DNA from: Craterostigma plantagineum
Taxonomy: Eukaryota > Streptophyta > Magnoliopsida > Lamiales > Linderniaceae
Reading direction: 5' to 3'
Length of the DNA stretch: 64,000 nucleotides
NCBI GenBank assembly: GCA_027422505.1
Contig: JAPQWV010000005.1
Location: forward strand, 7,693,501-7,757,500
The notes below the pieces were generated by a model. The model ran no database searches. It was not told where the DNA came from and saw nothing but the letters and a program-made list of their open reading frames with translations. This document shows positions 57,257-64,000 of this stretch, piece by piece. Every line of letters begins with the position of its first letter. Positions within the stretch are counted from its first letter, which is position 1. Both the position numbers and the translations under genes were made by a program.

Positions 57257-58051
57257 ATGGAACATTGTCATCGCCTTCGAGTGTCCCCATGGCCGGCGAA
57301 GATGATAACAGAGCACGCCATGACCGCCGAGAAAATCATCAAACATCGCCGGAGAAACCCTAAAGCAGCTAAGAAGACCAACCATCAGCATAAAACCCTT
57401 CGAATCTCAGTGGCCGATCCTCACGCTACCGACTCATCAAGCGACGACGGCGCCGACGAGCTTATCCTCCTCCGCCGTGAGAAACGAGTCAGAAGGTACG
57501 TCCATGAAATCAAACTCCTCGAAGCGCCGCCGCCTCCTTCATCAGACGACAATATCTGCAGAAACAGCGCACAGTCGTCGCCGAGCGGCAGAAAGACGAC
57601 GAAGAACGGCGGAGGAGGTCTGAAGTTCCGCGGCGTACGTCGGCGTCTGTGGGGCAAGTGGGCGGCTGAGATAAGGGACCCTTTTAAAAAGGTCAGGCTT
57701 TGGCTGGGCACCTCCGAAACGGCGGAGGAAGCTGCGAGGGTTTACGACAGCGCCGCCGTTAAGCTGTGCGGCCCAAACGCTAAGACCAACTTCGCTAATC
57801 CCCAGTCGTCCTTCTCGCCGTCGTTTCACGGCGGAGGTTATGAGTCCGACGACGGCGGCGACAGTCGATCTCAGAATCAATATTCTCCGACGTCGGTGCT
57901 CCCTGAGCGGTCGGTTTGCCGTGATGAACGGATTTTTGTGGAGGAGGAGGGCAGCGGTGAGGTTCCCGACTACTCCGGCGAGTTTATGCCGTCGGACGTC
58001 GGCGATTTCTTCAATTTCGACGGCGAGCACTACAAAAATAAGTTTATATAG
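57257..58051 (+). CDS. CRF-type AP2/ERF transcription factor, 3' coding end split by a CACTA element
   Basis: Cytokinin response factors (ERF group VI) are nuclear DNA-binding regulators. The CRF domain is at about residues 47-64 ([18 protein letters not shown]) and is followed by [13 protein letters not shown]. The single AP2 domain is at about 123-182 ([22 protein letters not shown]...[20 protein letters not shown]...GPNAKTNF) and has the ERF-type Ala/Asp of WAAEIRD. The usual RPWGKW motif reads RLWGKW here. The gene is intronless. Codon 257 (GAG, 58025-58027) is the CACTA target duplication. The last seven residues (HYKNKFI) and the stop come from the transposon. The lost acidic C-terminus reappears at 59442-59594. 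A truncated 264-aa protein with both domains could still be made. Confidence 0.88.
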   Translation: MEHCHRLRVSPWPAKMITEHAMTAEKIIKHRRRNPKAAKKTNHQHKTLRISVADPHATDSSSDDGADELILLRREKRVRRYVHEIKLLEAPPPPSSDDNICRNSAQSSPSGRKTTKNGGGGLKFRGVRRRLWGKWAAEIRDPFKKVRLWLGTSETAEEAARVYDSAAVKLCGPNAKTNFANPQSSFSPSFHGGGYESDDGGDSRSQNQYSPTSVLPERSVCRDERIFVEEEGSGEVPDYSGEFMPSDVGDFFNFDGEHYKNKFI

Positions 58052-59439
58052 TGACGGAAAGTGCTACTAAACTGCCGTAGCACCTTTAGGTACGGATATT
58101 TGTGACGGGAGAACGGTAGCTAAGATTTGCGACGGAAAATCCGTCGCAAATCCGTAGCTAAACTTAGCAACCAAATATCTGTCGCAAATTTGCGACGGAA
58201 AAACGGTCGCAAAATGTTGTGACGGAAAAGCCGTCACAAAAAATAGCGGCGGAAAATCCGTCGCAAATTTGCGACGTCACAACCGTCGGAAAGTGTTGCG
58301 ACGTATAGTCCGTCGCTAAACGAATTTAGCGGCAATTAAAATTTCAAAACAGATTTAAAAATTTAAAATTTAATAATTAAAAATTAGTTTTATTTTTTAT
58401 TAGTTTATAACCCCAATAAACGTTACAGTTCCCCATATACCACTATTCTACCTTACCTATTATCTCTCTTACTTTTCGCCAGTATTATTTTCATCTCTTC
58501 GTCTTCTGCAATTAGGAAAAAAAAAGCTTCGAATTGTGGCCGCGACGGCTTCGACGTGGCTGCTCGGAACAGGCTAAGGGAAGGTGACCGCAACGGCGAT
58601 TGAGGGGCGGCGCCGCTCAACTGCGAGACGCCGTGAGGGTCAGCTCTGCGGTGGTTATCGGTCTTGAGGTACATATCTGGTTTTCTCTTTCTTCTTCCTT
58701 TTCTCTTCATCTTCTTCCATTCTTTCTCTTCGTATATTTTTCTTCAGCTTTTTTTTTCTTCTATTTTCAGCTGCTCCGAGGTTGGCGAGCTGGCGGATCA
58801 TGCGGCGTTTTGGTCCAAGGGTGGCAGATCCGGCGGCAACAAACTCGAGCAGGTGGCGGATCTGACGGCGGCGACCTCGGGCGGTGGCTGATCTGGCGGC
58901 GGCGGATCTGGCTGCGGAGAGCTCGGGCGGTGGAGCATCTGGCGGCGGAATGCTTTGGCGGTGGCGGATCTGGTGGCGGAGAGCTAAGAGCGATACGGAT
59001 CTGGCGGCGGGAGCTCGTGCGGTGGCAGATTTGCGGCTATGAGGTCTGGTGTTGTAAGGTGGTCGCGGGTTTTTGATGTGGGTGCTGGATCATCCGGCGA
59101 GGTTAGCTCGCCGGTGGTCCGGCGAGTTTTTTTTTTATTTTTTACCCAGATTTTGCGACGGAGTATCCGTCGCAGATAGTCGGTCGCAAAAACTAGCGAT
59201 GACGAAAGGGGTCGCTAGCCGGTCGCTAAATTTGTGACGGCTTCTCCATCGCAAAAATAGCGACGGTTTTCCCGTCGCAAGTTTCCGACGCTACCTTAGC
59301 GACCGATTTTGCTACCACTTCAATTTTTCCGACAGCGATTCAGCTACGGAAGTATTCCGTAGCTATTCCGTCGCTAAACCTATTTTGTGACGGAAAAGCT
59401 ACGGCTTTGCTTGTGGCTAATTTGACGAATTTTGTAGTG
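58028..59439. mobile_element. CACTA-type non-autonomous element 1, 1412 bp, inside the CRF gene
   Basis: It starts CACTACAAAAATAAG and ends ATTTTGTAGTG, with a 3-bp duplication gag at 58025-58027 and 59440-59442. Both ends carry arrays of gcgacgga/tccgtcgc motifs, the subterminal repeats typical of plant CACTA elements. The middle (about 58460-59100) has GC-rich ggcggatctgg repeats and an intron-like stretch (gaggtacatatctgg...ttttcagctgctcc). Reading frames of 158 and 85 codons there have no recognised domain. It may include captured host sequence; this is unproven. Confidence 0.92.
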
Positions 59440-59441
59440 GA

Positions 59442-59594
59442 GTGGGAGAGCCAAAGTTGCCGTTTGACTTTAGTCAACCCGGTTTACTTGATGAACCGGT
59501 TTTAGATGATGGGTTCGGTTTTGGCGAAAATTTGGGCGAGTTAACGGCGAGTTTCGACGATTTCTTTTGCTTTAACGTTGTTTTCAATACATAG
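59442..59594 (+). pseudogene. Displaced C-terminal coding end of the CRF gene
   Basis: A 50-codon frame plus TAG reads PKLPFDFSQPGLLDEPVLDD and then FGFGENLGELTASFDDFFCF, an acidic and aromatic tail like the activation region at the end of CRF proteins. It follows the CACTA element directly. Removing the element and one gag copy would leave the two parts out of frame by one base, so either a small lesion accompanied or followed the insertion, or one base is wrong in the assembly. Confidence 0.75.
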
Positions 59595-59685
59595 TTGTTT
59601 GTTTTGTGTAAACTTTGTAACGAGAAGTTTTGCTTTCTATTTTTCGTTTAAGTCTTGAGTCTAGTAGTAAATACCTTTTAATTTA

Positions 59686-60664
59686 GGAAAATTTGACAAT
59701 AATAATCCCAACTATCATTGGTTCGCTCAAAATAATCCCAACTATGAGTTATTTCTTAATAATCCCAACTATATGATGAGTCTTCTGAAAATGCACCCGT
59801 GACTTGTTGCAATTTGTTGAACGGGTCACCTATGACACATGTCATCTAATTAATTGATTAACTTTTTCATTTTGATTTTTATCAATTTATTTCGGTTTTC
59901 CATTCCCTAAATAGGAAACCATCGGTTAATCAAATATTTAACCGCGGGTTAATCAAAAACTGGATCGTCGGATTTAATTTTTTGACAATATAAATGCCAA
60001 TGTCGGAATTAATTTTCGCTAATCGCGTTATTATATTTTTTTCTATTTTTAAATTTTATATAAATAACAGAATAAATAAAAAATTTCAAAAATATTTAAA
60101 CTGTTCGAAACTGGAACAAAAACTGATTGAACACATCTACCGCCTACCACTAGTAGGTTATGTATTCTTACTAAGATTTTTGTAAACCATAGTTAGGAAT
60201 GACAAACGGCAAGTTCTAGGCGTGGGTCTAATCTCTATCCTTGTCCCGGCAAGTAACGGGATAAAATTGTCCATCTTAGTCCTCGCCGGGATCCTTGACC
60301 CATGTGATTTTTCTAAAAAAAAAATTATTTTTTACATAGTATATAAGTTAAATTTAATATTAAATAGAATTTAAATATTATTTATATATTCTAATAATAT
60401 AAAATCCAAAGTGTAAGTTTACCTTAACCACGGTGCGTCTATATAGAATTCCCTTAAAAAACGATTTCCGAATTTATTATGTTTTTACATTTGTGTCTGT
60501 AATTATAATTAAAAAATATAATTTACCTACTAAACAAGTGTCAAGTCATTTGGGTGCATTTTGGGAAGACTATTCATATAGTTGGGATTATTCAAAAATA
60601 AATCATAGTTGGGATTATTTTAAGTGGATTACTCATAGTTGGGATTATTATTTTCAATTTTTCC
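59686..60664. mobile_element. Mutator-type MITE, 979 bp
   Basis: The ends are GGAAAATTTGACAATAATAA and (reverse complement of the right end) GGAAAAATTGAAAATAATAA. A perfect 9-bp duplication, tttaattta, is at 59677-59685 and 60665-60673. Three copies of aataatcccaactat lie inside each end in inverted orientation. Its core (about 60190-60320) has cccgg/ccggg words like an old hAT MITE end. It is non-coding. Confidence 0.9.
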
Positions 60665-60831
60665 TTTAATTTATTTGATACGTCAAACTACAGTTATAAT
60701 CTATCCATGATATTGTTAATATATTACGATTATATCCTGAAATCAATTATTTCCTATGTATAATAAAAGAATATAAAATTAAATTTATAACTAATTTAAA
60801 AATAACATAAACTATAAAATGAATGTGCTAA

Positions 60832-62240
60832 CACTACAAAAATTCGTCAAATTAGCCACAAGCAAAGCCGTAGCTTTTCCGTCACAAAATAGGTTTAGCG
60901 ACGGAATAGCTACGGAAGTAATCCGTAGCTGAATCGTTGTCGGAAAAATTGAAGTGGTAGCAAAATCGGTCGCTAAGGTAGCGTCGGAAACTTGCGACGG
61001 GAAAACCGTCGCTATTTTTGCGATGGAGAAGCCGTCACAAATTTAGCGACCGGCTAGCGACCCCTTTCGTCATCGCTAGTTTTTGCGACCGACTATCTGC
61101 GACGGATACTCCGTCGCAAAATCTGGGTAAAAAATAAAAAAAAAAACTCGCCGGACCACCGGCGAGCTAACCTCGCCGGATGATCCAGCACCCACATCAA
61201 AAACCCGCGACCACCTTACAACACCAGACCTCATAGCCGCAAATCTGCCACCGCACGAGCTCCCGCCGCCAGATCCGTATCGCTCTTAGCTCTCCGCCAC
61301 CAGATCCGCCACCGCCAAAGCATTCCGCCGCCAGATGCTCCACCGCCCGAGCTCTCCGCAGCCAGATCCGCCGCCGCCAGATCAGCCACTGCCCGAGGTC
61401 GCCGCCGTCAGATCCGCCACCTGCTCGAGTTTGTTGCCGCCGGATCTGCCACCCTTGGACCAAAACGCCGCATGATCCGCCAGCTCGCCAACCTCGGAGC
61501 AGCTGAAAATAGAAGAAAAAAAGCTGAAGAAAAATATAGAGAAAGAACGGAAGAAGATGAAGAGAAAAGGAAGAAGAAAGAGAAAACCGAATATGTACCT
61601 CAAGACCGATAACCACCGCAGAGCTGACCCTCACGGCGTCTCGCAGTTGAGCGGCGCCGCCCCTCAATCGCCGTTGCGGTCACCTTCCCTTAGCCTGTTC
61701 CGAGCAGCCACGTCGAAGCCGTCGCGGCCACAATTTCTTCGAAGCTTTTTTTCCTAATTGCAGAAGACGAAGAGATGAAAATAATACTGGCGAAAAGTAA
61801 GAGAGATAATAGGTAAGGTAGAATAGTGGTATATGGGGAACTGTAACGTTTATTGGGGTTATAAACTAATAAAAAATAAAACTAATTTTTAATTATTAAA
61901 TTTTAAATTTTTAAATCTGTTTTGAAATTTTAATTGCCGCTAAATTCGTTTAGCGACGGACTATACGTCGCAACACTTTCGACGGTTGTGACGTCGCAAA
62001 TTTGTGACGGATTTTCCGCCGCTATTTTTTGTGACGGCTTTTCCGTCACAACATTTTGCGACCGTTTTTCCGTCGCAAATTTGCGACAGATATTTGGTTG
62101 CTAAGTTTAGCTACGGATTTGCGACGGATTTTCCGTCGCAAATCTTAGCTACCGTTCTCCCGTCACAAATATCCGTACCTAAAGGTGCTACGGCAGTTTA
62201 GTAGCACTTTCCGTCACTATATAAACTTATTTTTGTAGTG
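60832..62240. mobile_element. CACTA-type non-autonomous element 2, 1409 bp, inverted relative to element 1
   Basis: It starts CACTACAAAAATTCG and ends TTTTTGTAGTG, with a 3-bp duplication taa at 60829-60831 and 62241-62243. Read as reverse complement it matches element 1 along its whole length with few differences, including the subterminal arrays and the GC-rich core. The two copies form an inverted repeat with a 1392-bp spacer. Confidence 0.92.
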
Positions 62241-62243
62241 TAA

Positions 62244-63190
62244 AATACTGGTTAATATAATACTTGTGTCTCAGACTCTTGGGTAAATTATATTAATCTT
62301 TCTTTTCACTAAAAAGTTCGAATTTTAAAATAAAATTCAAAAACTAATTCGTGTGTGGATCTTGTAATGCACAAGTGGCATTCTTTTTGTCTCGAAGGCC
62401 ATATGAGTTGCCGCAATAAACGGTTGTCGGTTTGACCAATTTTAATTACGTTGCATGGTTGTGAAAACAAACATATCTTTTTTAAAATTTTATGGCCATT
62501 ATTTGTATTTTATTGATTTTGCCCAAAACAAACATAATTCAACGTTTATCGACTCGCGTATTTAAGGTTTGAATATAATGATTGTGTGCACAATGACTTG
62601 CATTGATTTAAACATACATACATTTCCGTACGAAGATAATACGATATGCGGAATTGCGACTTGTATCTATAGATTTAATATTTTCTACTTAGAATAGAAT
62701 CATATTTGAAAATGACACAAAGTTTTCTTTTCCTAATGTATTCCTCCATCTATTACCAAATCATATTTAAGTCATTAAACGATAAAATATAATAACATGA
62801 CATTTTTTTTAATTAGCTACAAGTTACAACTAGAAAATGAGACGGAGTTGAAATTTGTAATGAAACGTGACTTATCTTTCAAATGGTCGGAAATCGATTG
62901 TTGTGGGCTCGTGTTATGTTGTGGTATGTATGTGTGTGTATATATATATGTTTGTTATGGTGCCTACCTACCGTGAGCACCTTAAGTAAATCTCTCAATT
63001 GTTTGCTTTTTTTCGATTCTCAACACTGCCAACACCTCCGAAGACCTTTTCATATCCATCGCTAACCTAAACCGTCATCTCCAACACGTTAATTTTTAAG
63101 AAAATCATCACATCGGTACGTCGTCCATAGTGAATAAGAAATAATGAATTTCTTAAAAATTATCGTGTTTGAAATAGCCCTCTCTATATA
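62244..63190. other. AT-rich intergenic DNA, no gene seen
   Basis: I see only short chance frames here. Confidence 0.4.
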
Positions 63191-63198
63191 TATATTAA

Positions 63199-63201
<3 letters not shown>

Positions 63202-63231
<30 letters not shown>
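63202..63231. repeat. (AT)n microsatellite
   Basis: About 15 AT repeats, preceded by a shorter tatatata run. Confidence 0.92.
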
Positions 63232-63234
<3 letters not shown>

Positions 63235-63389
63235 AGTGATATTTAAGTTGATTTTCACTTAGACAAAATAACATGCGTAGACAGTGTCTGAAGATGGTCA
63301 ATATCTCAAACTTATATTATAGTTTTTTAGACACATTGGTCAATATCTGCAATTTTGCTATGTTATATGTCACAAGTCATGCTCTTTGA

Positions 63390-63740
63390 TATCAGTGTTT
63401 AGGGATTACATGGGTATAAGTTATTTGTGTATAGCTACAAGGATTTTGTTGATGCTGTGTTTTAACATGTTTGATATATGTGTATTAATTATTTGTGTAA
63501 TGATATAAATTGTGTTTGATAGATGTGTTTGTGATGTGTATAGGTGTGTATGGATTAGTGAACACACCCCATAACCACCTTAGAGGTGGGTATGGATATA
63601 CAAGGCCTATAACTAAAAACCTTGTAATAGACGTGTATAACCATACAAGGCATGTATAGCTATGCACAGATATCAAACACGACACAACTTATTCATACAC
63701 ATCCTATACACACCCATACACACGTATCAAACGAGCCCTG
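63390..63740. mobile_element. Possible MITE remnant
   Basis: gtgtatggattag... and ...cacccatacacacgtatcaaacgagccctgg show inverted gtgtataggtgtgtatgg-type repeats. The right edge (atcaaacgagccct) resembles MITE termini seen in many plants. The left terminus and target duplication were not found. Confidence 0.35.
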
Positions 63741-63857
63741 GGAGTTTGTAAAGGATGTCTGAGTTTGGAAAATATTCCACAACTTTTCAGTAATTAAAAA
63801 GGTGGTAGTTACGTTGTAAACTCTAGAGCAGTAAAGCTTGTATCTCCCTTTGCACAA

Positions 63858-63894
<37 letters not shown>
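63858..63894. repeat. (AAT)n microsatellite
   Basis: About 12 AAT/ATA units. Confidence 0.92.
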
Positions 63895-63897
<3 letters not shown>

Positions 63898-64000
63898 TAT
63901 AACTAGAGCAGTATGATTGAAACAGCTGGTCGCTCTTGAAATTTCTTGTCTTAAATTATAGAACTTTTTCACATGGTCCCTTTTTTGTCGTCTTGATTTA

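Noticed and set aside
57421..58030. Minus-strand and alternate-frame ORFs over the CRF gene
   Set aside because: Shadows of a GC-rich coding exon; the plus-strand frame has the CRF and AP2 domains.
58600..59076. 158-codon frame in CACTA element 1 as a host gene
   Set aside because: It is present in both CACTA copies, has no known domain and is dominated by ggcggatctgg repeats; kept only as possible captured sequence.

Overview
This window is nuclear DNA of a flowering plant, most likely a eudicot. The signs are spliced genes with GT-AG introns, plant-only families (a CBL calcium sensor, an arabinogalactan peptide, a CRF-type AP2/ERF factor, a clade A PP2C), a plant tRNA-Gln, and a dense load of nested plant transposons. 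I cannot name the species from the sequence.

Layout. 1-5500: AT-rich DNA with a hAT MITE (618-1171, perfect 8-bp target duplication), a tRNA-Gln(CTG) and short tandem duplications. 5505-8400: an apparently intact eight-exon CBL4/SOS3-like gene carrying a hAT MITE in intron 5. 9016-12280: a non-autonomous Copia element on the minus strand, with a Cassandra-like solo LTR (5S rRNA-derived core) nested in its 5' LTR. 12540-15980: an orphan promoter-like block and degraded LTR pieces. 16037-17658: a PP2C pseudogene with a Mutator-type MITE. 17938-18997 (minus): an intact two-exon, six-helix membrane protein gene. 19653-22534: a 2.9-kb solo LTR. 22682-27952: a Copia element with TA...TA ends, almost identical LTRs and broken coding regions. 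28720-28980: an intact AGP16/20/22/41-like arabinogalactan peptide gene. 29305-31376: a hAT remnant followed by a Mutator-type element (9-bp duplication).

32671-55256 is one 22.6-kb nest. The outer element is a Tat-lineage Ty3/gypsy retrotransposon on the minus strand (duplication atctt). It carries an antisense Transposase_28-like reading frame and has no visible integrase. Inside it lies a 14.1-kb Athila-lineage element, also on the minus strand (36378-50520). The Athila LTRs carry a seven-unit array in which a half-site and the 12-bp palindrome TCACGGCCGTGA recur at a constant 21-22 bp offset. A second, inverted array of six such units lies inside the element. It is followed on the plus strand by a TATA box and a 54-codon reading frame for a one-helix membrane microprotein, antisense to gag-pol. 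This pairing is the most unusual structure in the window.

55262-64000: a hAT MITE, then a CRF-type AP2/ERF gene whose 3' coding end is split by a 1.4-kb CACTA element. A near-identical CACTA copy lies 1.4 kb downstream in opposite orientation, with a Mutator-type MITE between them.

Of the host genes, the CBL, the membrane protein, the AG-peptide and the tRNA look intact. The PP2C and the CRF are damaged, the CRF by a transposon and the PP2C by point lesions plus a MITE in its intron. Target-site duplications fix many element boundaries to the base; exon boundaries rest on splice-site and reading-frame logic and have not been checked against transcripts.
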